From contig NC_090023.1 in NCBI RefSeq assembly GCF_037176765.1, positions 155,041,663 through 155,105,662 on the forward strand: a stretch of 64,000 nt of DNA, read 5' to 3'. The stretch comes from Anolis sagrei (Eukaryota > Chordata > Lepidosauria > Squamata > Anolidae). Each line of letters begins with the position of its first letter. Positions within the stretch are counted from its first letter, which is position 1. Below, piece by piece: positions 12,001-24,204 of this stretch. The position numbers were made by a program, and so were the translations under genes. The notes below the pieces were generated by a model. That model made no database searches. It was not told the origin of the DNA and saw only the letters and a program-made list of their open reading frames with translations.

Positions 12001-15000
12001 TTTTACAATCTTCATTGAAACCTGCTATGTTTTCATGTATGCATACACACACACACCCACTGATATGGAGACTTTTCTCTGTGAGCCATGTGGAGTCACG
12101 TTTTCCCTTTTTAACAGAGATAAGGAGTTGTCTGCAAACATATAATGCCCTTCCTTAGCCTTCACTCAGCAGCCATCATCTGAACTGTCCTTTCCTTTCT
12201 GGGGGTGGTGGTGGTGGGGACATTTTACTTATGTCCCTTATGTAAAATGAACAGTCAGAACTTCTCTCTTTCAAAATGCAGTCTATCAAAGCCTATTTCT
12301 CCCAACTATGTAATGTGACAATTAAGTGTTTTTCTGATGCCAAAAAAACTGTTCCTTTAATCATACTCTTTTGTCTGCTTGAATCCCTTATTCAATTAAT
12401 GGAATGACCAGGATTGCGAGGGATCCAGGGTCCACCAGGGAAAGTTGGGCCTCCTGCACAGAAAGGAGATCTTGGACCCATAGGAGAAAAAGGAGAAAAA
12501 GGATCAACTGGAAGTTGTGATAATTCAGGTAAGTGACCCAGATTTATTAGTCACCCTCCCAGCTTTAAATGTAAATGAAAGAATAGAATGCACTGATGGT
12601 GAGTCTTGAGATGATATGGGTCTAAAGTAGACTTGGTGACATGATGAAATAAGTTCTTTTTTGAGATATATTCAAAATATGGGAAATAGGGCACATGGGG
12701 GGGGGGTTGAGTTGACATTTGGTATCAAACAGCAGGTTCCCTTTCAGAGCAAAGAAGAACAGTGCATTTTTTCCAAGACCTCAATTGGTAGTTTAAGATC
12801 TACTGGGGAGGCCCTGCTCTCGGTCCCACCAGCGTCTCAAACACGTCTGGTGGGGACGAGGGACAGGGCCTTCTCGATGATGAACCCCGCTTATGGAATT
12901 CGCTCCCCAGCGAGATTAGATCTGCGTCCTCCTTCCTTACTTACATTTAGGAAAAAACTAAAGACGTGGTTTTGGGCACAATAGCACTTTAGGCACTGAA
13001 CTTGGACAATAGGATTGTTTGAAAATTGGAAATGGCTTTATGACCTGTGATTCTGTGATATGTTCTATGTGGTTATGTAATTTTAATTAATATCACTGCT
13101 TAATTGTTATGTAATGGATTTTATATTGCTGTTTTATATTGTTGTTTTGATACTGTTGGCATTGAATGGTTGCCTGTGTTAGCCGCGCTGCGTTCCCCCT
13201 CGAGGGTGAGAAGGGCGGGGTAGAAATGGTCTAAATAAATAAATAAATAAATAATAGTTATAGGGGGAACAAAACATTAAGCTGTCATTGTAGGTGCAGA
13301 TTCAGATAGGCCACAAGAACAAGTTATTTCTGCTTCCCCTGCCATTTTGAGCCATGGCAGAGTTCATGGGTAGAAGTGGAACATGCTAAGCAACTCTGTG
13401 GAGCTGGGTCTAGGAATCAATCTGCTAAAAGGGTCAAGGATTATGTTATATTAGGGGTGCACTACTTGGGATACCAAGTGTCCTTGATTAAAGTTCACCA
13501 AGAGTAGACAGCAGTGATGGCCACTGTCTGGACATCTGAGACCTGACGGAGAACTGGAGGTCAGGTACCAATGTGCTAATACTTAGAAAAATTACAACTT
13601 TGAACTATGGTTCCCAGGATTCCTCTGTGAGTATGGCCACTGTTCATATGGATTAGGTGACTGTGGTTTATGTAATTTTGAAACACCTTTCCAAGCTTTG
13701 CCCGCTCCTCCAGTTATGCCACAATCTGAGTCCAGATTAACCAAGACTGAAAGTGCTATTCTCTTAGTACACAAAGCTGCATGCACATTTAATATAAGAT
13801 TTATTTTCACCTCAGCAAATGTTACACAAGTAACAAAATTCTTTTTCAGAGCTGGAGCTGCTTGAAACACAGGTAAAAGATTTACAAATGGAAATGAAGA
13901 TTCTGAAAGAAGATATCAAAAAAGAGAAAGGTGAATTGCTACATATCGCTGTGACAGATGAACTCTACTCTACTCTATTCTACTACAATTAAAATTTTCA
14001 CTCTGTAATTTATACTATACTAGAAGAGCAATGCCGAATACAGTAGCATTCTGACTGTGCTTTTTTAGGGATGTGCGATCCAAAAAATAGTTCAAAAGCC
14101 CTTACAAAACAGGGGAGGGAGCACTAAGGTGAATAATAGAAATATAAACAAGAGTGGAATGTACAGTAGATATTAAAGGAAACTATATATCTACTGTATT
14201 ATAAATGTATCATAATCATACTGACTCATTTTATATACTAATAAAATTAAAATATAGAAAAAACTGGGGGTGCTAGTGTTTTGTTTCTAAACTGTTTATA
14301 CAGTTAGGGAAAATTACTATAACACGAGTAATGAAATTTTGTTATTATTTCATTATAGTAATTGAACATAATTACTATAATCGGGGAAACTTCAGGGGCT
14401 CCTTTCTCCCACATTTCACAGCTATGGGAGGGACAAATTTATTCCCATCCTAATTAGGGCTTTCTGATGTTGACCAGAATTCTGGGTCTTTGAATTCTCT
14501 GCCATAGGGCTCCTCGCCTTCCAAAACTACATTTCCCAGAATTCTGTGCTCATTCTGTCTCTTTCCCAGCTAACTCAGCTTTGTTCTGCCCTGCTGCTTT
14601 CTCTCCTCATGGCCTATCTCTTCTTAATTTTAAAAAGAATGGCAGCCTTTTTGGACTCACCTCGCTCACACTGAAAATGAAACTGACTTCCTAGCTTTTC
14701 AGTATCCAAACAAAAAAGTATTGGGTGATTTTTAATTCTTAAGTTTTTGCATGGGTGCCCCCCCCCCCAACCCGACTTCGTGAAGATTTGCACATCCCTA
14801 ATATTGTACAGCAGTATGGCCTCAGTATCCTAAAGGCACCATAGAGGCTGCCTATGAATATCATGTGCTGTATGCTATATTTTACAGGAAACTGGCAAAA
14901 TTACACTATGTAACAAAATTTGAAAGAATTTTCTGTTCCTGGTTTGAAAGTATTATTTCCCATTTAATTGTGTGGTACTTTCTTTGAAAGTAGTTGTTAT

Positions 15001-16499
15001 GCTCCAGAAACGTCGTTTTTATGACTACCACAAAGTGTTAAATTGGTTGAGGCTCGATCAGCTCTTCATTGAAAAACTATTTATTTATTTATTTATTTAT
15101 TTAGCGCTTTTATAACCCAGTCTTCTCGACCTCCGAAGAGGGGCTCAGGCCGGTTCACAACAAAAGATTCATAAACAATAATGTAAAACATCACACCTCA
15201 TAAAACACTAATACATAAAATACATTAAAATGCAATCATATAATTACATCAGGCCAAGTCGTCAGAATGAAATCACAATTCATCACCATCCGTCCGTGTG
15301 GTCAAGAGTTATTGACTTACTCATCAAATGCTAAATTCCAAAGCCATGTTTTCACCAGCCTTCTAAAAGTCAGGAGAGAAGGGGCAGTTCTAATCTCCAG
15401 TGGGAGAAAGTTCCAGAGCCGAGGACCACCACCGAAAAAGCCCTGTCCCTCTTCCCCACCAGACGTGATTGCGAGGGTGGTGGGACTGAGAGCAGGGCCC
15501 CTCCAGAAGATCTTAACAACCTTGATGGTTCATAGGGGAGAATCCGTTCAGACAGGTAAACTACAGGAAAATGTGCTGCATTTTTCATGTTTTATGATAG
15601 AACTAATTAGGAAATGACCTTTACAACCCAGGAACAATAATTGTGTTACATAATGTAATGTATTGAATAAGTACAGACAACAAAGTCCATGATTCAGTGT
15701 AAAAACACACACACATGTGCCTAATTCTGCATAATTATGCTTGTTTGAATGTTTAAATTTTATGTATGCCTTAAGTTTAATGGTTTTTAATTGGTTTTAC
15801 ATAGTTATATGCAGTAATTAGTTATGATTTCTTTGTGTACTGTATGTTGGCATTGAATTTTTGCCATTAGTATGTGGTAAACCGCCTTGAGTCCCCCTAG
15901 GGGTGAGAAAGGCACTATATAAATACAGTAAATAAATAATAATATTCAAAACCTGGAATAGTGGAAGTGCCAAGGGTCTCACCAAAACCAAATGTGATCA
16001 TGGTGATTTTCGGACAGATGGGTGATATTTGGGGTCTTATAACTTAATTTGGTGCTGCTCCCTCACATGGGGTTGGAGGATTGGAGGTATATGATAAAAT
16101 GTGTGACATATCTGTTTCTTTTTAGTTCAGCATGTTCCTAATGGCATAATAGTTGGTGAGAAAACATTTCGAGCTGATGGTTCCAATGGTACATATGAAA
16201 TTGCACAATCCAAATGTGCGGAGACTGGTGGTGTACTTGCTTCTCCAAGGAATGCTGTTGAAAATGGTGCTTTGCGGGAAATAGTGAATTCACATAATAT
16301 GAATGCACTACTGGGAATAAATGATATTCAAACAGAGGGCACGTTTAAGTATCCAGATGGAGAAACAATAGGTTTTGCAAATTGGAATACAAATGAACCA
16401 AATGATGCCGGTGGGGAGGATTGTGTAGAAATTTTTGGAACTGGACAATGGAATGACATCCCTTGTAGTCTTGAAAAACTAATAATTTGTGAATATTAA
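8737..16499 (+). CDS. Gene A: mannose-binding-lectin-like collectin, 4 coding exons, 251 aa
   Basis: Coding exons are 8737-8920, 12412-12528, 13850-13930 and 16126-16499; all splice sites are AG/GT and all introns are phase 1. The product is a secreted collagenous C-type lectin expected to bind microbial mannose-type sugars with calcium. Residues 1-19 form a signal peptide. Cys26 and Cys33 lie in a short N-terminal region that resembles mammalian mannose-binding lectin (CED, then TC). Residues 38-97 are Gly-X-Y collagen; exon 2 begins [15 protein letters not shown], very close to human MBL2. Residues 101-127 are a neck with an a/d heptad (L105, V109, L112, M116, L119, I123). The CRD runs about 137-251, with Cys158, 227, 241 and 249, EPN at 218-220, E225 and N237-D238. 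An NGT glycosylation site lies at 148. Oddities: Ala77 replaces a collagen Gly, the MBL kink is absent, and the third N-terminal Cys is missing. Exon 2 is 117 nt, as in human MBL2. The family is firm; MBL1-type versus MBL2-type is not resolved. Confidence 0.92.
9009..9062 (+). repeat. (ATTT)n tail of CR1 copy
   Basis: About 13 ATTT units forming the poly-tail of the minus-strand LINE that follows. Confidence 0.9.
9009..9650 (-). mobile_element. CR1/L2-type LINE, 3' part with RT tail, in gene A intron 1
   Basis: The minus strand keeps a 158-codon open frame (9169-9645) with the RT C-terminal motifs [33 protein letters not shown] and [13 protein letters not shown]. It ends in an (AAAT)n tail. 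It is 5'-truncated. It is not a host gene, despite being one of the longest open frames in the window. Confidence 0.85.
9660..10420 (-). mobile_element. Possible retroelement fossil in gene A intron 1
   Basis: The minus strand shows an AATAAA near 9742 and GC-rich blocks unlike the surrounding A/T-rich intron. It may be an LTR-type relic; no coding motif is visible and no ends are confirmed. Confidence 0.25.
10928..11365. mobile_element. PIF/Harbinger-like non-autonomous DNA transposon
   Basis: The terminal inverted repeats GAACCCCTTCACAC and GTGAAGGGGTCC are flanked by TAA on both sides (10925-10927 and 11366-11368), the TWA-type target of Harbinger elements. A related sequence starts near 37059. 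The 165-codon open frame across it is not a gene. Confidence 0.6.
12797..13256 (+). mobile_element. CR1/L2-type LINE 3' end in gene A intron 2
   Basis: RT-tail codons ([20 protein letters not shown]) followed by the 3' UTR motif GAGAAGGGCGGGGTAGAAAT and an (AAAT)n tail. 5'-truncated and frameshifted. Confidence 0.8.
14066..14800. mobile_element. hAT-like non-autonomous transposon in gene A intron 3
   Basis: Ends TAGGGATGTGC and GCACATCCCTA form a terminal inverted repeat. The flanking 8-bp duplication is not clear. The TIR style resembles the element at 55360-55874. Confidence 0.5.
15079..15557 (-). mobile_element. CR1/L2-type LINE 3' end in gene A intron 3
   Basis: Begins with (ATTT)n and the reversed 3' motif CCGAAGAGGGGCTCAGGCCG. 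The minus strand carries decayed RT-tail codons including [20 protein letters not shown]. Confidence 0.8.
15780..15945 (+). mobile_element. CR1/L2-type LINE 3' UTR fragment
   Basis: Only the last part remains: AAACCGCCTTGAGTCCCCC, then GGGTGAGAAAGGCACTATAT and an AAATAAATAA tail. It lies about 180 bp before the CRD exon of gene A. Confidence 0.7.
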
Positions 16500-16633
16500 G
16501 TCAGAAGTCATTCCAAGGATCACAGCATTTAATATATTTTATTTACAACTTTCAGCCAATTGAACTATACCGTTGATCAACCATCTGACTAAGATTTAGG
16601 AACTAACTGATCAATTAAATAGATTTATTTCTG

Positions 16634-16639
16634 AATAAA
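16634..16639 (+). promoter_or_regulatory. Gene A polyadenylation signal
   Basis: The first AATAAA after the stop codon lies 135 bp downstream, a reasonable distance for a compact 3' UTR. No other strong signal lies between. Confidence 0.6.
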
Positions 16640-17239
16640 ATCTATATGATTTTAACTTGAGTGTGGAGTGCTGAAAAACTAAACTGACAACTTATTCTTT
16701 ATGGGTGGAGATGACATATTCAATTCCATATTGCAGAAATCCACTAGAAGCAGCATTGTCTCAAAATAGTTTTCTATATAGCTTAGATTTTGAGAAACAC
16801 ATATTTAGTAATCAAGGCATTCCATTCTAAATCAGTACAGATTGTCTGTTTAATAATTTGCTCTGGAATCTTTCCCAGTACTGATAACAGGCTGGCTGGG
16901 CACTAATATTTTATCCATTTTATAGGATCATCTCCTCACCCCCCTTTAAAAAAAAGTCAGGGACAACATTCAGTCTAGTCTACTGGGAGCATTCACCTAT
17001 TCTTCAGAAATTTTCTCACTTGAACCTTTCCTACTCACTCCTATGGCACACAGCAAACAGGAATTGATCAGCAACTGAACAAGAGGTTTGGGAAGAATTC
17101 ACCATGATTTAGAGGAGTTGTAGTACATATAGAGAGAACTGTGAACTCAATCAACAATAGATCTGGACCACACTTGCCACAGAGAATGGGATTTGGGGGG
17201 AAATGACCCACCCACATGGGATTGTACAATTCAAAGTGC

Positions 17240-17778
17240 TGGCTTGCACAATTCAAAGTGCTAGCTTTAGCTTTTAAAGCCCTAAACGGTTCTGGCCCGA
17301 CCTATCTGTCCGAACGCATCTCCTCCTATGAACCAGTTAGGACGTTAAGATCGTCTGGGGAGGCCCTGCTCTCGGTCCCGCCGGCTTCACAAGCACGCCT
17401 GGCAGGGATGAGAGACAGGGCCTTCTCAGTAGTGGCCCCTCGGCTGTGGAACGCCCTTCCTACAGACATTAGATCAGCCCCCTCCTTACTGGCATTCCGG
17501 AAGAGTGTGAAGACCTGGCTCTTCGAACAGGCTTTCAACTAAGCAGTACAATTGAGTGATTATTGGAATGGAATAATGGACAACGAGATTGGATGCTGAT
17601 TCTATTGATGAGACGTGATGGATTGTTATATTGCTGTACTGTTGTATTGATTCTGGTGTTAATTAGTTGATATTACTGTTTTAATTGATTACTGATTTTG
17701 TATCGTCTTGTTGTAACCGGTTGTTAACCGCTCTGAGTCGCCTGAGGGCTGAGAAGAGCGGTATATAAATGAAGCAAA

Positions 17779-17809
<31 letters not shown>

Positions 17810-17812
17810 ATT
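17240..17812 (+). mobile_element. CR1/L2-type LINE 3' end with RT tail
   Basis: An open 108-codon frame (17216-17542) holds FKALNGSGPTYLSERISSYE, APRLWNALPTDIRSAPS and KTWLFEQAFN, the conserved C-terminus. The 3' UTR ends in (AAAT)n. It is one of the better preserved copies here. Confidence 0.85.
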
Positions 17813-17910
17813 GTAATTCATCTTGTAGCCACCAGAGATATTACCAAACTTCCCAAAACAAACAATGCCTTTCTCAAGTAACCAGGGCATTGCCGGGTCT
17901 CCAAGCTAGA

Positions 17911-17944
<34 letters not shown>
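17911..17944 (+). repeat. (GT)n microsatellite
   Basis: About 17 GT units, slightly interrupted at the left edge. Confidence 0.9.
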
Positions 17945-17946
<2 letters not shown>

Positions 17947-17947
17947 C

Positions 17948-18185
17948 ACAGGCATGGACAAACCTTTTGACACATTGTGTTTTTAAAATTTGACAGATAG
18001 GCCAGGTCAGTGGCAGATACACAGTGTTTGTGTGAACTAATTGAAATTAAAACATGAACACATTCTTACGCACATTGCACATATCTTGTTGTGGTGCAAA
18101 GAAAAAGGAAAGAAAGAATAATACAGTATTTAAAATGAAGAACAATTTTAACCAACATAAATGTAACAGTATTTCAGTGGAAGAC
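17948..18185 (+). mobile_element. hAT-like fragment related to 48651-48989
   Basis: AAAACATGAACAC, TGCACATATCTTGTTG and the following stretch match the inner part of the complete hAT copy at 48651. This copy is older and its right end is lost. Confidence 0.5.
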
Positions 18186-18300
18186 CCCAGGGGCTATCCA
18201 GTTCAATCCCCTTCTCCATGCAGGAAAAAAAATCAAAGTACCTCAACTGATGGCCATCCAGCCTTTGTAGTAGTAACAATAGTAGTAGTAGTAAATAATA

Positions 18301-18328
18301 ACAACAACAGCAGCAGCAGCAGCAGCAA
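18301..18328 (+). repeat. (AAC)n/(AGC)n trinucleotide repeat
   Basis: A short AAC run passes into about seven AGC units. It gives poly-Ser and poly-Cys open frames that are not genes. Confidence 0.85.
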
Positions 18329-18459
18329 TAAAGAGCAACCCCAAAGGCCAACTTTTAGCAAGGAAAAAAAGACTTTGGGGGGAAAGGGAGGGGGAGGATC
18401 AAGAAAGAGGAGGGAAATATTAGAGGGGAGGTGGAGTGCCTGAGAATGCTTCACAGAGC

Positions 18460-20022
18460 CCCAAAGTCTCCATGGAGTACACTGAGAACCACTGGACTAG
18501 AGACCCCATGGGCCATTTTCCCCTAGCTGCTTATTTAAGTAGCTTTTCTATCTCACATGTGAGTTGTATATTTTATCCAGTTCTCTCTATAACCATTAGG
18601 CTATTATCTCCAACACTTGGTGAACTCCCGTCTTCAAGAATAATGACTCCTTTCCCCACAAATTTCATTTTCAAGCCCTTCCAGTCATATTTGTGAGTGT
18701 CTTATCAACAAAAAAAATTCCTGCCAACTGTTGAGAAATGTTACCCATATCTTGCCAGACAACCATCCTCATGAAAGTACATACCATGGTCCAAGAAGCT
18801 AAAACTCATTACTAGCAGCACTATCTGTTGAGACAGTTGTTCATCTACACCAATGATTCTCAACCTGGGGTCCCCAGATGTTTTTGGCCTACAACCCCCA
18901 GAAATCCCAGCCAGTTTACATCTGGGGACCCCAGGTTGAGAACCACTGATACACTATTCTTCTTTCTCTACCTATGCCATATTCTTCAACTGGGAGCAAA
19001 AATGAAAAGATAATTTGTATATTGAGGCCATTTAGTTTCCTACTCAGAGCCATGTAATCCCTCGTGATATGCTGAAGGCTATACCTTATAATGTGATTGA
19101 TTCTCATATTGAACAAAACCTAAGGTCAGTTGGCTTAACAAGCCTTGTCACCCACTTTGTTACATCACAGATTTCTTTCCACTTAGCAAGATAGCAAAAC
19201 TTTGAAGTCATCCTATCAGGCTTACAAATCACTTCTGTTGCACTCAGCAGGGAGCCCCCTAACACCACCATATGTCCCCTTGGCAGTGGCCATTCCTTGT
19301 GCCACCTGCACATTTCCTGAGGACAGACACTGTTGCTTTTCTTCTTGCTATTCCTTATCATCACTGCTAGTAGAGAGTGCTTCTATTCAAATCTGTAGTT
19401 TCAAGCTCAAAAAATGATCCCTAGTCCTTCTACTTCTGTGTGTCCTCCAAATGTCATCCTCTTGCACTTGGTGTTATTGAGGACTCCCAACCCTACCCCT
19501 AATAAAAAGAAGACATAATTCAACCTCCATGGGAACTGCAGCTTCCCAAGAAAAGAAGTTCAGATGAACTAGAAATGGCCTCCATCCCCACAACCTTCTT
19601 GGCACTGACCAAGACCCACCTCCTCACCAATTGGAGACCTGGGGAATGCCGGCTGGCTTCTCGGCACTGGCCAGTCAGGGGAAAGGGAGGGAATTTCTAA
19701 ATGTAGTAATGTTAATGCAAGAGAATTCTTGAGTATAATAATGTTTGGTTACGATTATGCTTTTACGCTTATACCTTTTGAGCATCCATGCTATATGAGT
19801 GTTCCTTTTGCACAAATTGAATAAAGGTCTTTGTCATTTGCCTTCCAAATGGTGAGATTCCTGGTTCCTGATTCATGCCATCCACAGTTAGCAAACCTAG
19901 ATATTCCACTCCAAATTTCTGGCATCATTGCGACCTGATCCATTCCTCTGAAATGTTCATTGTATTTTTATCTTCCATAACTGTCTGCTCTGCTGTGTCC
20001 AAAAAGCTCATACTCCCTAACA
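18460..20022. other. Intergenic, A/C-rich, no gene
   Basis: Apart from the MITE at 18851-18948 I see no gene or clear element. Open frames are short and lack motifs. Confidence 0.45.
18851..18948. mobile_element. hAT-like MITE
   Basis: Ends CAATGATTCTCAACCTGGGG and CCAGGTTGAGAACCACTG form a near-complete palindrome of 98 bp. The flanks ATCTACAC and ATACACTA are only roughly alike. Confidence 0.6.
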
Positions 20023-20030
20023 GGCTGGAG

Positions 20031-20163
20031 CAATGTTTCTCGAACTCTGCTCCTCCAGATATTTGGACTTCAGCTTCCATAATTCCTAACAGCTGATAAG
20101 CTCCTGGGATTTCTGGGAGCTGAAGTCCAAAACACCTGGAAGACCAAAGGTTGAGAAACACTA
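20031..20163. mobile_element. hAT-like MITE
   Basis: TIRs CAATGTTTCTCGAAC and GGTTGAGAAACACTA. Flanks GGCTGGAG and GGGTGGAA match at 6 of 8 positions. Confidence 0.6.
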
Positions 20164-20512
20164 GGGTGGAAAGTAGATACAAGTTGTTGGACCTTCTCTT
20201 CCAACGGAGGGCTAATTAATTGGAAAGATGTCAAGATCTCAATGTTCCAAATGACTTTTAACTGCAATGTTTTGTTAATGATGAGTTTAATAAAGACACT
20301 TCTCAAAAACAATCTGGACAAAGAAAATTGTTTTTTGGAAATTGTATCATGTTTGTATAATAACAATTTTAACAACAATAAATGGTCTAAAATTATTCTA
20401 GAGTTCATTTGTGATGGTTAAAACTAAAAAGAAGCTATTATATCTGATTTTATAAAACACTGTAGGCTTTTTTTAAAAAGCACATTCTAGCAATGTAAAA
20501 TGAGAGTGGATC

Positions 20513-21850
20513 TGTCAAGACCCAGAAGCCTCAAGAATGACAAACACAGTATAAAAGGTCCAAACAAAGGTTTATTAAACACAAAAAGGCTTAGAGACAC
20601 TTAACTCGGTGCCTCTAGCACAAACTAAGAGTCTATAGCAACTGCTAAGCAAAAAACCCAATTTAAAAATAATCTGGATTATACCAGAGTATAATCTGGG
20701 ATAACAAAAAGTTACAGCAATCCACTTGAAAGGTCCAAAAAGCACAAGAAAACAAGGTGGGAGCATGCAAAATCAAAGTCCAAAAGCAGTCCAAAGTCCA
20801 GGCACATCCAAAATGAGATGAAGCAGTCCAAAAAGCAAAGTCATCATCAAAACACAGTCCAGAGTCAAAGGGGAGGTTGAAGTCAACACTTACGGAGTTT
20901 CAGCCAGAAGTCACGGAAACACGGAGATCTGTAGTCCAAGGGCCCAAACTTGAGAGTAATGACAGTAACAAAGATCCAAACCCAATAAGACACTTTGCCT
21001 TCTGCAAAGACCCATTGAATTCAAACCAACTTATATCCTATAACTCCTCACCAGAGGATGAACTGCTCCCCACCCTTTCATCATCACTTTCAGCTGCCCC
21101 ATTCCCTGCAGCTGAGCACTGATGCCCATCTCTCCACCTTTGTCAGTGTCTTTCAAGACTTAGGTCTTCCCAAGTGTTCCCAGATTGCCATTCCTCTGCA
21201 AACCCCTCAATGTCATCACTGGATGTAGGCCGAGTACAGATGCCCCTAATCTCCTGCTACGGATCCAGTCTAAAGCATCCTCCTCCCCATCGTCACTCCC
21301 AGTCCCATTACTCCTTTGAAAACCCACAAAGTCTCCAACAGAAGATGAAGACTTTGTGGGTTTTCAAAGGAGTGATGGGAGTGATGCAGGAGATTAGGGG
21401 CATCTGTACTCAGCCTACATCCAGTGATGACTTTGAGGGGTTTGCAGAGGAATGGCAATCTGGGAACACTTGGGAAGACCTAAGTCTTGAAAGACGCTTC
21501 CTTTGGATCTCCTCATCTGATTCTTGAGTAGCCCACTTAACTCCCCTGCTTTCCTCTCCTTCCCCCATTTCACAATCTGAGAAACCCTCGAAGGACTCGG
21601 AATCAGTTGGAGCCATGAATATGTCTCTAATCCGCTTTCGCTGCTGCTGCTCCTCCAACACCTGCGCAGCCCTCTTCTCCCTTCTACCAGTAGTAGGAAC
21701 GTTACTATCATGCTGTACTACAACAGGATCTTTAACATTTGGAGTAACACCAATCAGTCAGGTTTTTCAAGAGGTAACAGCAAGGGGGGGAAATCCCACA
21801 GAAATATGTATGTACCTGATAGAGAACAAAGTGTCTCCCAAAAATGGTCC
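20513..21850 (-). mobile_element. LTR-element-like fossil with internal palindrome
   Basis: The minus strand has an AATAAA-type signal near 20576 and repetitive non-coding leader-like sequence. The right half is an inverted duplication (arms about 21158-21330 and 21345-21490). The family is uncertain and the copy is clearly broken. Confidence 0.35.
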
Positions 21851-22689
21851 ACTTTTTGTGGCCTCAATTCAGAACTCTGTTTAACTGTTTGGAGAGGTCA
21901 AATGTGACTCACCTCTTCCTTCCTTCTGGGAACTTGGTATTGTTTGAGCAACTATGCATACAAACTCTATTCTTCCTGATATTTACTCTTTTCCCCCATC
22001 CTCCTGTTTTAAAGATTTCTCAACCTCACTAGACATTAGAATTATAAGGTCACCCTAGAGAACGTACCAGAAGTTAAGTCATGTGTACTATAATAGGCCT
22101 GATAATGGTTCAAAAGTACCAAGTCTTGCGGATTTTTGTATGACTGTCATTCATAAAATGCCACAAGATGGAAAGAAACAACTTTGGAGAGGTGATCTGA
22201 AAAGGTAACTTTAAATGTATTCTTGTTATCTAGTAAGTCAATAGGCAACGAGCTTATCATAAAACACCACAGTCCATGCTAATAAATGGTGAAATAGAAA
22301 GCCCCATTTTGCAATCCATAGATTTGTGCAAGCATGGGGATTAAGTAAACATGCTTACCTGTGTAGAGGGTTTTTCCTTACCCTGTTTTTTCTCAGCATT
22401 CTGAAGAGAAGATAAATCTGCTCTTTGTTCCCACCTTTGTATTTTTTTCACATCAAATGAATTATTTTATTTGAAACTGGATTGAGCTGGTAAGTAATGC
22501 TGCTTTACACCTTAATTTCCCCCACCTTTAGTGGTTGCTTTATTCAGTTGGTCTTCCTCCATGCTCTTGATGCAGCTGAATGAACTGTAATCATGTTTTC
22601 TTTGGGTGCTTCTACACAGACACTATAATGAATTTGAAGCCACCCTCAATTTGTGCTGTGGCACAGATCAAGCTAGAACTTGCACACTA

Positions 22690-22832
22690 AGGCCCCTTCC
22701 ACACTGTCCTATATCTCAGGAACTGATTCCAGATTATCTTGTTATCCCAGCTTATCTGGCAGTGTAGACACATATAATCTATTTTAAAGTAGATAATCCA
22801 ATCCTGAGATATAAGGCAGTGTAGAAGGGGCA
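22690..22832. mobile_element. Palindromic MITE
   Basis: GGCCCCTTCCACACTG at the left is mirrored by CAGTGTAGAAGGGGC at the right, with inner mirrored ATATCTCAGGA and TCCTGAGATATA. The target duplication is not certain. Confidence 0.55.
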
Positions 22833-22855
22833 TTAGGTGAGCATTACAATTATTG

Positions 22856-23072
22856 TGTTGTCAAAGGCTTTTATGGCCAGAATCACTGGATTGCTGTGAG
22901 TTTTTCAGGCTGTATGGCCATTTTCCAGTAGCATTCTCTCCTGACATTTGCAGCATTCTCCCCTGACCCCTGAAAAATCCTCTGAGGATGCTTGTCATAG
23001 ATGCAGGTGTAAGGTCAAGAGAGAATGCTACTGAAACACGGACATACAGCCCAAAAAACTCACAGCAACCCC
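22856..23072. mobile_element. Penelope-like element end, inverted copy with 13-bp target duplication
   Basis: Arms match the copy at 1534-1761 but are more diverged. ATTACAATTATTG flanks it at 22843-22855 and 23073-23085. No coding part remains. Confidence 0.65.
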
Positions 23073-23085
23073 ATTACAATTATTG

Positions 23086-24204
23086 AAAGCAGAGATGGTT
23101 ACATTGCAAAACCCGAGGCATAGTTATGCTGTTATGGATCTGGGTTAGAATCCCTGCATAATTTCCATTTAAGAAGGGCAAAATCTACCTTGAGAAGAGA
23201 AAAAGAATCACAAATTTGAAAGATCTGCATGTTCAAAAAGTTAGTTTCCATGCTCGTTGATACCTGCTTCAACCTTTATATCTCACCAGAGAATTTACTT
23301 GTCCGCTTTTATAATGATAATGACTCGGTGTGTGCAAATTTCCAGCAGTCAATTCTGATTGTGGCAAAATTCAGAGATTTGTGGATACAAACTGCCAAAA
23401 CAAAACACTGGAAGGGCAAAATAGAACACACACAGAATTCCGGAAAAAGTTCATTAGCTTTGTTTATACTCTGATGGCTTCTTTTTCCATACTTAAAGAA
23501 GCAGCAGGTTGATGGGCATCACATGATCAGCCTCAGCCAAACACAAGCTGAATTTCCTCTCTATTGTCCTGGACTTCAAGATCCAGAATTCCCTGTTTTT
23601 TCCCTACAAGTTGTCTCCTCCTTTCAGAATGAGAGAGAGAAAAATTAAGAAATTCCTAATTATCAGTGGATGAATTGATCTTTCTGAAACTTGGCAGGAA
23701 TTATGCCCTACTCCTGTTCAGTCACTGTGGAGAAAATCCAGGAGATACCTCCCTCTCTCCCTTTTTTTGGATTTTTTAAATGTTATTGGCAAAAACTTAA
23801 AACACTTCCCAAAACTAAGTGGATGAATTCTTGAATTCTTAATAATTTCAGTTCTTTACCTAGTATTTTATCTTTTGGTTGTTTATTATGTTCAAGTTCC
23901 TTTTCTTTAATTTTCAGTTGAATTTTGTGCAGTTTGACCCAGTTTATTTTCTTTTTTTATTACATTGAGTTGTATTAATTTACCCCTTATAAAACTTTGC
24001 CATATTCCAGAATGTATATGGTGACATTCAGAGAGTTGTGTTTAATTGTAGAAATCCTAAATATAGTTTTCACATTTCTTTAAGATTTCTTCTTTCTTGA
24101 GTAAATTGTCATTAAGCCTCTATATTCATTGTCTGTCTTGTCCTTTTAGTTTAATTGAAATGGAGACATAGTCTGACACCATCCTTGGGTGGAATACAAA
24201 GTTT
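23086..24204. other. Intergenic, A/T-rich, no gene
   Basis: No gene or repeat boundary recognised. Confidence 0.45.

Noticed and set aside
18148-18454. Poly-Cys, poly-Ser and poly-Leu open frames
   Set aside because: Produced by an AAC/AGC trinucleotide repeat in different frames.
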